Shown: positions 50,413 to 60,200 of the stretch, in pieces | Layout of the letters: each line of letters begins with the position of its first letter | Numbering within the stretch: position 1 is the first letter of the stretch | Assembly: GCA_035296625.1 (NCBI GenBank) | Contig: DATHAO010000010.1 | Coordinates: 1-64,000 of the forward strand | DNA: 64,000 bases | Reading direction: 5' to 3' | Origin: DATCLS01 sp035296625 | GTDB lineage: Bacteria; Actinomycetota; Acidimicrobiia; Acidimicrobiales; VFJN01 | Notes under the pieces: generated by a model | Databases searched by the model: none | What the model was told of the DNA's origin: nothing | Seen by the model: only the letters and a program-made list of their open reading frames with translations | Position numbers and translations under genes: made by a program

Positions 50413-51417
50413 TCAGGCTGTGACCGGCAGGCGCAGGTTCGGCGTGGCGCCGGTCTCGAGGGACGACGGCCCGTCGGCCCGCAGGCGCCACCAACCGGCT
50501 GCGGCGACCATGGCGGCGTTGTCGGTGCACATGGCGCGGCTCGGCACGAACGGGCGGATGCCGTCGGCCGAGCAGGCCTCGGCGAACCGCTGGCGCAGGG
50601 CGCTGTTGGCCGCCACGCCGCCGCCGAGGCAGAGGCCCTTGGCGCCGACCTCTCGGGCCGCGCGACGGGCCTTGGTCACGAGCACGTCGACCACCGCCTC
50701 CTGGAAGCTGGCGGCCACGTCGGCCGTCGCCACCTCGGGGTGCCTGCGCACGTGGTTGACCACCGAGGTCTTGAGCCCGCTGAAGCTGAAGTCGTAGCCG
50801 TCGTCGCGCATGGCCCGGGGGAACCGGATCGCCTCGGCGTCGCCGTCGGCCGACAGCCGGTCGATCACCGGCCCGCCCGGGTAGCCCAGCCCGAGGAACC
50901 GGGCCACCTTGTCGAACGCCTCCCCGGCGGCATCGTCGATGGTCTGGCCGAGCATCTTGTAGCGCCCGTGGCCCTCCATGAGGACGAGCATGGTGTGGCC
51001 GCCCGAGACGAGGAGGACCACGAGCGGCAGCTCGAGGGTGGGCTCCTCGAGGAACGAGGCGTAGAGGTGGGCCTCGAGGTGATTGACGGCCACGAACGGC
51101 ACGTCCCACACGAGGGCAAGCGCCTTGGCCGCGCTCACCCCCACGAGCAGCGAGCCGACCAGTCCCGGACCGGCGGTGGCCGCCACGGCCTCGACCTCGT
51201 GGTCGGCGATGCCGCCCTCGACGAGCGCCTGGGCCACGACGGGGGTGATCAGCTCGACGTGTGCCCGGCTGGCGATCTCGGGGACCACGCCGCCGAAACG
51301 GGCGTGCCGGTCGATCTGGCTGGCCACGACCGACGACCGGACCAGCGCCGCGTGCTCGACGACGGCGGCCGCCGTCTCGTCGCACGACGTCTCGATGCCC
51401 AGGATGCGATCGGCCAT
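50413..51417 (-). CDS. tsaD: tRNA threonylcarbamoyladenosine transferase TsaD
   Basis: Transfers threonylcarbamoyl from the AMP adduct to A37 of ANN-decoding tRNAs (t6A), with TsaB and TsaE. 334 residues. ILGIETSCDETAAAVV and GGVVPEIASRAHVE are the ASKHA N-terminal motifs; FVAVNHLEAHLYASF holds the metal-binding His pair; LLVSGGHTMLVLM, TIDDAAGEAFDKVARFLGL and GLCLGGGVAANSALR follow. The ATG at 51417 is standard. Last gene of tsaE-tsaB-rimI-tsaD. Confidence 0.97.
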   Translation of the reverse strand: MADRILGIETSCDETAAAVVEHAALVRSSVVASQIDRHARFGGVVPEIASRAHVELITPVVAQALVEGGIADHEVEAVAATAGPGLVGSLLVGVSAAKALALVWDVPFVAVNHLEAHLYASFLEEPTLELPLVVLLVSGGHTMLVLMEGHGRYKMLGQTIDDAAGEAFDKVARFLGLGYPGGPVIDRLSADGDAEAIRFPRAMRDDGYDFSFSGLKTSVVNHVRRHPEVATADVAASFQEAVVDVLVTKARRAAREVGAKGLCLGGGVAANSALRQRFAEACSADGIRPFVPSRAMCTDNAAMVAAAGWWRLRADGPSSLETGATPNLRLPVTA

Positions 51418-51485
51418 GGCCCGCGAGGCTACCGGCCGCGGTCGACGGGTGGCCGGCCCACCCGTCCGTGGTGGAGAGGCGGCTC

Positions 51486-52052
51486 CTAGACCCAGCCGCC
51501 CTCGAAGACGGTCGTGCCCCGCAGGCCGGCCTCGATGCCGGTCAGGCGGGCGGCGTAGTCGGGCTTGTCGATGTCGTGGGCCCACATGACCAGGGCGTCC
51601 TCGCGGTTGTCGGGGTAGTAGGCCTTGCGCATGCCGGCCGGCACGAAGCCGAACCGCCGGTACAGCGCCTGGGCGCCGCCGTTGCTGACCCGCACCTCGA
51701 GCGTCAGGTTGTGGCTGCCCCGGTCGGCGGCCGCCCGCGCCTGGGCCACGAGCAGGCGGGTGGCGATGCCGCGGCGGTGCCAGTCCGGGTCGACGACCAC
51801 GGTGGTGATGTGGCTCTCGTCGACGGCCTGGAACGACCCGGCGTAGCCCACCACCGTGCCGCCCACCCGGGCAACGAGGTAGACGCGGGTCGCCCGCTGG
51901 CCGATCTCGCCGAGGAACAGCCCGTAGGACCACGGCCGGGAGTAGACCCGCTGCTCGATCCGCACCACGCTGCGCAGGTGGCGGCGGCGCATGGGGGCGA
52001 GGCGCACCTCGAGGTCGTCGGACCAGGCCTGCGGCTCGTGCGCCTCGGCCAT
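51486..52052 (-). CDS. rimI: GNAT acetyltransferase RimI (ribosomal protein S18 N-acetyltransferase)
   Basis: Acetylates the N-terminal Ala of ribosomal protein S18 in E. coli; the same order beside tsaB/tsaD supports the name here. 188 residues. HITTVVVDPDWHRRGIATRL is the acetyl-CoA-binding motif A (HRRGIA), and LEVRVSNGGAQALYRRFGFV is motif B. The C-terminus is longer than in E. coli RimI. The ATG at 52052 overlaps the tsaB stop by one base (TGATG). Confidence 0.9.
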   Translation of the reverse strand: MAEAHEPQAWSDDLEVRLAPMRRRHLRSVVRIEQRVYSRPWSYGLFLGEIGQRATRVYLVARVGGTVVGYAGSFQAVDESHITTVVVDPDWHRRGIATRLLVAQARAAADRGSHNLTLEVRVSNGGAQALYRRFGFVPAGMRKAYYPDNREDALVMWAHDIDKPDYAARLTGIEAGLRGTTVFEGGWV

Positions 52053-52765
52053 CAGGACGGCTCCCGACGCGCGCCGTCGCGGGTGGTCCAGTTGACCTCC
52101 GCGTCCGGTTTCCGCAGGTACAGCGGCTCGAGCTCGGAGGGCTGCACCCACTCCTCGCGCAGCGCCTGGGCATGCGCGAGCTGCACGAGCGACGCCGCCG
52201 AGGGGTGCGCCAACCCCTGGTCGCCGACGTCGACGGAGCCGACCTCGGCGAAGATGTCGCGGTAGCGCAGCGCTCCGTCGCCCACGAGGAGCACATCCTC
52301 GCCGGTGGCGACGAGGTCGCCGGCCAGGTCGTCGGGCGAGCACACGATGCCGTCGGCCAGGCGCTGGATGCCCCCGGGGACCTGGCGATAGCTGGCGGTG
52401 AAGACCTCGCCCCGCCGCGCGTCGAGCGCGACCACGATGAGGCGCGGGCTGAAGCGCACCGGAAACGCCGCGAGGTCGAGGCTCGACACGCCGATCATCG
52501 GCACGCGCAGTCCGTGGGCGAGGGCCTTGCCGGTGGCGATGCCGACCCGCAGGCCGGTGAACAGGCCGGGGCCCACGTCGACGGCGACGCAGCTGATCTC
52601 GGCCAGGTCGACGCGGGCCTGGCGGCGCAGGAAGTCGATGGACGGGGCGAGCGACTCCGCGTGGCGCTTGGTCCGGGCCGTGTGGATCGAGGCCAACACG
52701 CCCTCGTGGCCGCCGATGGCGCAGCCGACCTGCATCGTCGACGTGGTGATGCCGAGGATCAGCAC
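52052..52765 (-). CDS. tsaB: tRNA threonylcarbamoyladenosine biosynthesis protein TsaB
   Basis: ASKHA-fold scaffold subunit that dimerises with TsaD for t6A synthesis. 237 residues. LILGITTSTMQVGCAIGG and DVGPGLFTGLRVGIATGKAL are the family hallmarks; LIVVALDARRGEVFTASY follows. The usual first-strand Asp (LaIDTS) is Thr here, seen in some TsaB proteins that lack ATP binding. The GTG at 52765 overlaps tsaE by seven bases. Confidence 0.93.
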   Translation of the reverse strand: MLILGITTSTMQVGCAIGGHEGVLASIHTARTKRHAESLAPSIDFLRRQARVDLAEISCVAVDVGPGLFTGLRVGIATGKALAHGLRVPMIGVSSLDLAAFPVRFSPRLIVVALDARRGEVFTASYRQVPGGIQRLADGIVCSPDDLAGDLVATGEDVLLVGDGALRYRDIFAEVGSVDVGDQGLAHPSAASLVQLAHAQALREEWVQPSELEPLYLRKPDAEVNWTTRDGARREPS

Positions 52766-53340
52766 CCGCCGGCCCCCTGGTGGTCGGCCTCGCCGGCGGC
52801 GGCGCCCGGGCCGGCGGTCGCACCCGCCCCGCGCGCCCTCGCGCCTGTGAACGGCTCCACGGCTTCGGTCAGCACCCGGCGACGCGCCGCCCACGACGGG
52901 CCGACGGTCGCCAGCGCCACCGACCGGTCGTCGTCACCCTCGCCGAAGGTGAGCCGCACCTCGAGGTAGTCGTTGGGCAGGGCCGGCAGGATGGCGTCGC
53001 CCCACTCGATCAGCACCACGCCGCCGTCGTCGAGAAGCTCGGCGAGGCCCAGTTCGACCACCTCGGACAGCTGGTCGAGGCGGTACACGTCGAGGTGGTG
53101 CACCCGCAGTCGGCCCTCGTACTGCTGGGCGAGCGTGAAGGTGGGACTGGTGATGCGCTCCTCGACGCCGAGGCCGGCGCCGAAGCCCTGCACGAACGCC
53201 GTCTTGCCCGCGCCCAGGTCGCCGGCCAGAAGGACCAGGTCACCCGGCCGGGCGATCGCGGACAGCGCGGCCGCCAGGGCGCGGGTCTCGTCGACCGAGG
53301 CGGTGCGGACCTCGAGCCCGTCCGCGCGCCCGCCCGTCAC
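52759..53340 (-). CDS. tsaE: tRNA threonylcarbamoyladenosine biosynthesis ATPase TsaE
   Basis: P-loop ATPase that drives turnover of the TsaBD complex. 193 residues; about 150 is usual, and the extra part is an Ala/Gly-rich C-terminus overlapping tsaB. LVLLAGDLGAGKTAFVQGF is Walker A; ITSPTFTLAQQYEGRLRVHH and LIEWGDAILPAL are conserved. The GTG at 53340 forms GTGA with the stop of a 32-codon frame upstream. Confidence 0.93.
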   Translation of the reverse strand: MTGGRADGLEVRTASVDETRALAAALSAIARPGDLVLLAGDLGAGKTAFVQGFGAGLGVEERITSPTFTLAQQYEGRLRVHHLDVYRLDQLSEVVELGLAELLDDGGVVLIEWGDAILPALPNDYLEVRLTFGEGDDDRSVALATVGPSWAARRRVLTEAVEPFTGARARGAGATAGPGAAAGEADHQGAGGC

Positions 53341-53431
53341 GGCTCGGCCCCCAGCCCAACCACGACGTCGGTGTGCGACACCGCCAGGAGCCTAGTGACC
53401 GCTGCACCGGGACCCCGTCCCAGCAACCGGC

Positions 53432-54346
53432 TCACGGTCCGAGCGAGCCGATGGCCGCCGCAACTGCGTGCACGGCCAGCGCCCTCACCGCGTCCACGTC
53501 GGCGTCCACGACGGCGAGCCCCGCCTCGGACCCGGCAGCCGACCCGGAGGCGGGCCCGTGCGCCACCGTGCCCACCGACGCCGCCACGAACGCGTCGCCG
53601 TCGAAGCGGGTGTGGGCGGGGAACACGGCCCGCGCCAGGCCGTCGTGGGCACCCTGGGCGACGCGGTGGCAGCCTGCCTTGTCGAGCCGGGCGTTCGTCG
53701 CAACGAGACCGATCGTGGTGTTGCCGCCGGCCGCCACCCACCCGCGCTGCCGCTCGACGGCGGCGAGAGCGGGGGCGATCGCGTCGTCTCCGGCCGGGGC
53801 CCCGAAAGCGTTGACCGCCACGAGGGCCGCCACCCGCAGGTGGCCTGCGACCGCCTCGGCCGCCACCAGCCCGCCGGGGCCACGGGGACCGCCGGGCACT
53901 CGCGAGCCAACCGTCGCCCCGGTACCGGCACCGACCCGCCCCAGCTCGACCGGCCCGGCGCCGGCTGCCGCGCAGGCGGCGTAGCCCGAGGCGGCGTCGG
54001 GGCGGATCTCCGCGGTGCCCACACCGAGGTCGAACAGCGCCAGCGCCACGACGATCGGCACCCGCCCGCCGGTGGTGGGAACGCCGACGCCCTGCTCCTC
54101 GCACCACCGCATCACGCCGTCTGCGGCGGCGAGCCCGAACGCCGAGCCGCCCGTGAGCAGCAGGGCATCGATCCGCTGCACGGTGGCCCCGGGGTCGAGC
54201 ACCTCGAGCTCGCGGGTGGCCGGCGCCCCGCCGCGCACCTCCGCGGAGGCCACCGTGCCCTCGGGGAACAGCACGACGGTGCACCCGGTGGCGGCCTCGG
54301 CGTCGGTCCAGTGACCGACCCGCAGGCCGACGATGTCGGTGATCAT
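53432..54346 (-). CDS. Peptidase family S58 (DmpA/L-aminopeptidase-esterase-like)
   Basis: N-terminal-nucleophile aminopeptidase fold activated by self-cleavage. 304 residues. It starts ITDIVGLRVGHWTDAEAATG; LLLTGGSAFGLAAADGVMRW and RVGAGTGATVGSR are family motifs. The self-cleavage site is expected at GGNTTIGLVATNA, leaving a Thr nucleophile. The natural substrate is unknown. The ATG at 54346 overlaps the alr stop (ATGA), so it is coupled within the alr-tsaE block; a cell-wall peptide role is possible but unproven. Confidence 0.92.
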   Translation of the reverse strand: MITDIVGLRVGHWTDAEAATGCTVVLFPEGTVASAEVRGGAPATRELEVLDPGATVQRIDALLLTGGSAFGLAAADGVMRWCEEQGVGVPTTGGRVPIVVALALFDLGVGTAEIRPDAASGYAACAAAGAGPVELGRVGAGTGATVGSRVPGGPRGPGGLVAAEAVAGHLRVAALVAVNAFGAPAGDDAIAPALAAVERQRGWVAAGGNTTIGLVATNARLDKAGCHRVAQGAHDGLARAVFPAHTRFDGDAFVAASVGTVAHGPASGSAAGSEAGLAVVDADVDAVRALAVHAVAAAIGSLGP

Positions 54347-55458
54347 GCCCGGTACCGCCGGGCCACCCGCGGCCCGATGGCGCACACCACCTCGTAGGCG
54401 ATCGTGCCCAGCCGCCCGGCCCACTCGTCGGGCGTGACGCGCTCGTCGCCCTGGCGCCCCAGCAGCACGACCGGATCTCCGGGCGCCACGCCGGCGTTGG
54501 GGCCGCAGTCGACCATGAGCTGGTCCATCGTCACGACGCCGACCATCGGCCGCCGCTCACCCCGCACGAGCACCTCCTGGCCCAGGAGTGGCAGCGACCG
54601 GAACACGCCGTCGGCGTAGCCGATCGGCACGGTGGCCACCACGGTGTCGGTCGCGAAGCGGTGGCGGTGGCCGTAGGAGATCGCGTCGCCGGCCGGCACC
54701 CGCTTCACGAACGACACCTCGGAGGCGAGCGTCATGGCGGGGCGCAGGTCGATCCGGCCGGCGAGCGCCGGAGCGGGCGGGATGCCGTAGACGGCGATGC
54801 CGCATCGCACCATGTCGTAGCGCGACGCCGGATGGACGATGGCGCCGGCCGAGTTGGCGGCGTGCACGATGCCGGGGTCGATGCCGGCCGCCCGCACCCG
54901 GGCGACGAGGGCGTCGAAGCGTGCGAGCTGGCCGGCCGTGTAGGGGTCGTCGGGCTCGTCGGCCACCGGCAGATGGGTGAGCACGCCCTCGAGACGGAGC
55001 TCGGCCCGCTTGGCGACCGACCCGGCCACCTCGACGAGGTCGTCGGGGGTGCAGCCCACCCGGTGCATGCCGGTGTCGACCTTCACGTGCACGGCGACCG
55101 GGGGGCGCCGGCGGCGCCGCACCGACCGGGCCACGGCCTCGACGACCCGCGGGCTGTAGAGGGTGAGGCGGGCCCGCGCGTCGACGGCGTCGTCGACCTC
55201 GTCGGGACGGGGCTCGGCGAGCACGAGCACCGGCGCCTCGATGCCGGCATCGCGCAGGCCGACGGCCTCGTTGACCTGGGCGACGGCGAGCCAGTCGGCA
55301 CCCGCCCCGAGGGCGGCCCGGCCGACCGGCGCGGCACCGTGCCCGTAGCCGTTCGCCTTCACGACCGCGCACAGGCTCGCCGGGGCGACGAGCCGGCGCA
55401 GCGCGGCCACGTTGTACGCCACGGCCCCCAGGTCGACCTCGGCCCAGGCCCGCGCCAT
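54343..55458 (-). CDS. alr: Alanine racemase
   Basis: PLP enzyme that makes D-alanine for peptidoglycan. 371 residues. AWAEVDLGAVAYNVAALRRL opens the barrel; LCAVVKANGYGHGAAPVG has the PLP Lys; VKVDTGMHRVG and EGVLTHLPVADEPDDPYT are barrel motifs; AISYGHRHR has the catalytic Tyr of the second half, and VGVVTMDQLMVD closes. The ATG at 55458 overlaps the nnr stop by one base (TGATG). Confidence 0.96.
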   Translation of the reverse strand: MARAWAEVDLGAVAYNVAALRRLVAPASLCAVVKANGYGHGAAPVGRAALGAGADWLAVAQVNEAVGLRDAGIEAPVLVLAEPRPDEVDDAVDARARLTLYSPRVVEAVARSVRRRRRPPVAVHVKVDTGMHRVGCTPDDLVEVAGSVAKRAELRLEGVLTHLPVADEPDDPYTAGQLARFDALVARVRAAGIDPGIVHAANSAGAIVHPASRYDMVRCGIAVYGIPPAPALAGRIDLRPAMTLASEVSFVKRVPAGDAISYGHRHRFATDTVVATVPIGYADGVFRSLPLLGQEVLVRGERRPMVGVVTMDQLMVDCGPNAGVAPGDPVVLLGRQGDERVTPDEWAGRLGTIAYEVVCAIGPRVARRYRA

Positions 55459-56855
55459 CAGGCCCCGCCCGCCGTGGCCGGAGCGGCCGTCGCCTCGTCC
55501 CGCAGCCGGGTGAGCACGGCAGGAAGACCGGCCACGAGGTCTGACGCCACCAGGCCCTCGTCCGGGCCCTCGCCGGCGCAGCTGCCGTGCACCCACGCCC
55601 CGGCTGCGGCGGCGGCGAACGGGTCGGCCCCCCGGGCTAGGAACGCGCCCACGATGCCCGAGAGCACGTCGCCGGTGCCGGCCGTGGCCAGGCGCTGGTC
55701 GCCGGCGGTCGACAGGAGGACTCGCCCGCCCGGCTCGGCGACGACCGTGGTCGGCCCCTTGAGCAGCACCACCGCCCCGGTCGTGGCGGCCAGGTGGCGG
55801 GCGGCGGCGCATCTGTCGGCCCCCGGCGGCTCGCCGGCCAGCCGGGCGAACTCGCCGTCGTGCGGCGTGAGCACGACCGAGGCCGGGTCGGACCGCCGGC
55901 CGATCACGTCGGCGGCGCCGGTGCCCAGCGTCGTGAGGCCGTCGCCGTCGACCAGGGTCGGAACGGTTGCCTCGGCGACGAGGTGGTGCACGGCGGCCTG
56001 GTTCGGGGCGCTGAGGCCGAGACCGGGCCCGACGACGAAGGCGCCGGCCCGGGTGAGTTGCTCGCCGACCACGGTCTCCCAGCCGGCGCTCGGCACCGCG
56101 ACGCCGACGACCTCGGTGGGCAGGCCCGGGTCATGGTCGACGCCGGGCGAGGCCACCCGCACCATGCCGGCGCCCGCCCGCAGCGCCGCCGCGGCAGCCA
56201 GGTGGGCGGCGCCGGTCATGCCGGCCGAGCCGGCGGCGAACATCACGGCCGCCTTCCACTTGTGCGAGGCCGCCGGCCGGGCGGGGAGCCACCCGGCCAC
56301 GTCCGCGGCGGTGACCAGCCACGTGCGGGCACCGGACACGTCGAGGCCGATGTCGGCCACGACGACCTCGCCGGCGAGCGCACGGCCCGGGTGGAACAGG
56401 AGGCCGGGCTTGAGGGCGGCGAAGGTGACCGTGCGCACGGCGGCCAGCGGCGTGCCCGACGCGGCGCCGGTCAGCCCGTCGACACCGCTCGGCACGTCGA
56501 CGGCCAGCACGGGCGCGCCGGCGGGGTCGGGGGCCTCGTAGCTGCCCCGGAACCCGGTCCCGTAGGCGGCATCGACCACCAGGTCGGCCTCCGGGAGGCG
56601 CTCGGGGGCGTCGGTGGCCGGCGCGACCGCGACCCGCACGCCCCGCGGCCGCAGGCGGCCGGCGGCGGCGCGCCCGTCGGCGCCGTTGTTGCCCTTGCCG
56701 GCCACGACGACGACCCGGCGGCCGTAGGTGCCGCCGAGCAGGTCGACGACCTGGCGGGCCACGGCGGCACCGGCCCGGCCGATCAGCTCGTCGACCGGTT
56801 CCGGCGCGGCGACGTCGACGGCGGCCATCTCGTCGGGGGTCAGGACGGGGATCAT
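55458..56855 (-). CDS. nnr: Bifunctional NAD(P)H-hydrate repair enzyme (epimerase plus dehydratase)
   Basis: Repairs hydrated NAD(P)H: the N-terminal domain epimerises NAD(P)HX and the C-terminal domain dehydrates it using ADP. 465 residues. The epimerase half has VVVVAGKGNNGADGRAAAGR and VLAVDVPSGVDGLTG. The dehydratase half has HKWKAAVMFAAGSAGMTGAA, VVLTPHDGEFARL, VVLLKGPTTVVAEPGG and RLATAGTGDVLSGIVGAFLA with the catalytic Asp. The ATG at 56855 is preferred over a GTG at 56888; neither has a strong ribosome site. Between acpS and alr as in other Actinobacteria. Confidence 0.94.
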   Translation of the reverse strand: MIPVLTPDEMAAVDVAAPEPVDELIGRAGAAVARQVVDLLGGTYGRRVVVVAGKGNNGADGRAAAGRLRPRGVRVAVAPATDAPERLPEADLVVDAAYGTGFRGSYEAPDPAGAPVLAVDVPSGVDGLTGAASGTPLAAVRTVTFAALKPGLLFHPGRALAGEVVVADIGLDVSGARTWLVTAADVAGWLPARPAASHKWKAAVMFAAGSAGMTGAAHLAAAAALRAGAGMVRVASPGVDHDPGLPTEVVGVAVPSAGWETVVGEQLTRAGAFVVGPGLGLSAPNQAAVHHLVAEATVPTLVDGDGLTTLGTGAADVIGRRSDPASVVLTPHDGEFARLAGEPPGADRCAAARHLAATTGAVVLLKGPTTVVAEPGGRVLLSTAGDQRLATAGTGDVLSGIVGAFLARGADPFAAAAAGAWVHGSCAGEGPDEGLVASDLVAGLPAVLTRLRDEATAAPATAGGA

Positions 56856-56907
56856 GCGATCCGAGAGGCTACGCCGCCGGTGCGACACCGAGCCGCACGA
56901 CGCCGCG

Positions 56908-57294
56908 TCAGCCCCCGCCGGTGGCCACGACGGTCGCCTGGGCGATCGAGGTCGTGTGGCTGAGGCTGAGGTGCCAGGCCCGGATGCCCCGGGCGGCGGC
57001 CAGGTCGACCGCCGTCCCGTGCAGTACGACGGCCGGCGCGCCCGACTCCGCGCCCACGACCTCGATGTCGTGGAAGCCGCAGGCGCCCAGGCCGAGGCCC
57101 ATGGCCTTGAGCACGGCCTCCTTGGCAGCGAAGCGGGCGGCGTAGCGCTCGGCCGGGTCGCGCCGGCGGTCGCAGTAGGCCCGCTCCCCCGGCGTGAACA
57201 CCCGCGGCCCGAAGCCCGGCGTGCGGGCCAGCACGTCGCGCATGCGCCCGACCTCGCAGAGGTCGGTGCCGACGCCCACGACCGCGCCGGTCAC
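56908..57294 (-). CDS. acpS: Holo-[acyl-carrier-protein] synthase
   Basis: Attaches 4'-phosphopantetheine from CoA to ACP for fatty acid synthesis. 128 residues, the usual size. VVGVGTDLCEVGRMRDVL holds the Mg-binding Asp; RYAARFAAKEAVLKAMG is the WxxKEA-type signature; HLSLSHTTSIAQATVVA is the C-terminal motif. The GTG at 57294 lies four bases after the glmS stop. Confidence 0.95.
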   Translation of the reverse strand: MTGAVVGVGTDLCEVGRMRDVLARTPGFGPRVFTPGERAYCDRRRDPAERYAARFAAKEAVLKAMGLGLGACGFHDIEVVGAESGAPAVVLHGTAVDLAAARGIRAWHLSLSHTTSIAQATVVATGGG

Positions 57295-57298
57295 CCCG

Positions 57299-60200
57299 TC
57301 ATCCCACGCGCCAACGGTCGGCGAGCTGGTTGATCGGCTCGGTCAGCAGGTCGTCGACCGGCACGGCGGCGAGCAGGTCCTCGCGGAAGGTCGGCTCGGT
57401 CTCCAGCACGGCGTCGCGCAGCACGGCGTAGCGGTTGCGGTAACCCTGCAGCACGCCGCGCGCCGTTCCCTCGGGAAGGTGGTCGGCGAACGCCACGTGC
57501 ACGAGCGTGATCCCGACGGTCTGGCCGTCCTTCACCTCGGGGACGATCACGATCGGCCGCCCGTCGCTGCGCCCCTTGGCCACGAGGATCTCGCGCTCGT
57601 TGGACACCCGGTGCTTCGTGCCCCGCAGCTCGTGGCTGCGCTCGGTGCGGCTCGGCAGGTCGCGGGCGATGCCGCCCCGGTCGAGCAGGGTGATCGTGGA
57701 CGGGCCGCCGTCGCGCAGCGGGCTCTCGATGCGATAGCGGGTCCAGCCCCGCACCTCCGCTATGGCCGGGCTGACGTCGGCCAGCGTGCGGAGCACCCGG
57801 TAGGTGAGCTGGTCGCGCGGGGCGCCGGCGGCGAGCACCGCGGCCACGAGCGGCACCTCGAGCAGTGTCTCGTCGCTGCGCGAGATGCCCACCGTCACGG
57901 TCTTGGCCTGGTGCTTGATGGCGTCGATCGGTCGGGTCAGCTCCTCGATGGCGCGGGTCAGGCCGGCGGTGAGGTCGTCGACGACCACCGCAGGGGTGCC
58001 CACCTTGCCCTCGTCGAGCTGGTACGACTCGAGCGGCACGACGCCCAGGGCATAGCGAAGCAGGGTGCCCAGCCGCACGGCGGTCGACGCCTCGAGGTGG
58101 CCGTCGTAGCGGCCGACGCGCAGCCCGTCGAAGAAGCTGCGGGCCGCCGGCTCGACGTGCGGGCGCAGGCGGCGCAGCAGCGTGTCGCCGCTCGTGAGGG
58201 CGTCGGCGCCGACGACCGTCTCGATCGCGGCCCGGGCCCGGCGCAGCGGGATGGCCAGCGCGTCGATGGCGAGGGCCGCCTCGTAGCCGAAGATGTGCCC
58301 GGCCATGGCCGAGAGCACGAACGCCAGCCGGGGGTGGGTCTCGGGGACCGACAGCACGGCGAGGGCGGCGGCGAAGCGGGACTGGCCGTCGGTCGCGATC
58401 ACGATCGGCGACGCCTTGTGCGCCCGGTAGATCGCCACCTCCTTCGCCACGTCGTCGGCCGTGGAGCCGGTCAGGCCCGAGGCGCACACGAGGATCATCG
58501 GCTCAGCCGACAGGTCGATGTGCTTCTTGTCCTCGGTGCCGTCGCAGGCGATCGACTTGTAGCAGAGCTCGGACAGCTTGATCCGCACCTCGGCGGCAGC
58601 GATGCGGTTGTACCCGTTGCCCACGACGGCCCAGTAGCGCTTGGACGGGGCCAGCTCGTGGGCGGCCTCGGCGATGGCCGGGCGGCGCTCGAGCGCGGCG
58701 ACCATGGCCGTGGGCAGGTCGCGCAGGGCGGCGAGCACGGCCTGGTCGACCGTGCCGCCCAGCTCGTCGGCGATCGCCTCGGCGAGCAGGAAGCCGGCGG
58801 CCACCTGGCTGTAGAAGGCCTTCGTCGACGCCACGGACATCTCGACGTCGCGCCCGTCGGAGGTGTACAGCACGCCGTCGGCCTTGTCGGTGAGGTCGCT
58901 GCCCCGGCGGTTCACGATGGCGATGACGCGGGCGCCGCGCGCTCGAACGAGGTCGACCGTGCGGTTCGTGTCGGTCGTCGTGCCCGACTGGCTGATGGCC
59001 ACGACCAGCGTGTCGGCCATCTTCGGCGCCAGCCCGAAGCCGGACAGCTCGGTGGCCGGCAGGGCGTCGATCACGAGGCCGGTCTCGCCGCAGGTCGAGC
59101 GCAGCGCGGCGGCCACGGCCTCGCCGGCCACTGCCGCAGTGCCCTGGCCGATGACGAGCACGCGCCGCACGTCGCCGTCGCGCAGGGAGGCCCGGATGGT
59201 CTCGGGGACGGCCTCGGGGGGCAGCACCACGTCGAGGCGGCCGTCGTGCTCGACGAGCTTGCCCCGCAGCGTCTTACGGAAGCTGTCGGGGGCCTCGGTG
59301 ATCTCCTTGAGCAGGAAATGCGGGAAGTCGCCGCGATCGATGTCGCGGGTCGTGATCTGGGCCTCGATCAGCTCACCGGCGTCGACCGGCAGCGGCGTGC
59401 CGTCGTAGGCGACCCGGGTGATGCCCTGGACCGTGCCGGCCCGGGCCCCGTCGAGCACGACGATCTGGCCGCGGCTGGCGGTGGGGTTGTCGGGGTTTGC
59501 CGGCGTCTCGCCGTCGAGGCGCAGGTAACGGTCGGTGACTTCGATGACGCCGTAGGGCTCGCTGGCCACGACGTAGAGGCCTTCCGCGACGCCCACGTAG
59601 AGCGCTTGGCCGCTGCCCCGCAGGGCGAGCAACACCGTGTCGGGCGCGGCGGTGGCGCAGGCCCCGATGGCGACCGAGCCCTCGAAACCGGCGACCGTGT
59701 CGCGGAAGGCGTCGACCAGGTCGTCGCCGTCTGCGAGGCGCCGCGACACGAGCGTGGGGATCACCTTGGCGTCGGTCGTGATCTCGGGGGCGATGCGCAG
59801 CCCTTCGGCGGACTTGAGGTCGGCGAAGTTGTCGACGTCGCCGTTGAGTGCGGCGACCACGTAGGGGCCGGACCCGGCCTCGGCCAACTCGGCGCTGTCG
59901 ACCGGGTGGGCGTTGGGCTGGGACACGATGCCCACCGACGCCCAGCGGGTGTGGCCCAGGACGACGGCGACGGCCGTGTCGGCGGCCAGCGCCAGGCGCA
60001 GCAGCGCGTCGCCCCGCAGGGCGTCGCGGATGGTGCGGGTGTTGTCGCCCAGCTCGCCGATCTCGGCGGCCGCCTTGTAGACGAAGGACAGGCAGCCGTC
60101 GACGACGCGCACGGCCCCCGAGCGGAACAGGGGGTCGGCGGCCCGGTCGCCGAGGAGCCCGGCGACCGCGGGGCTGTCGAGGTCGAGGCCGTGGTCGCGC

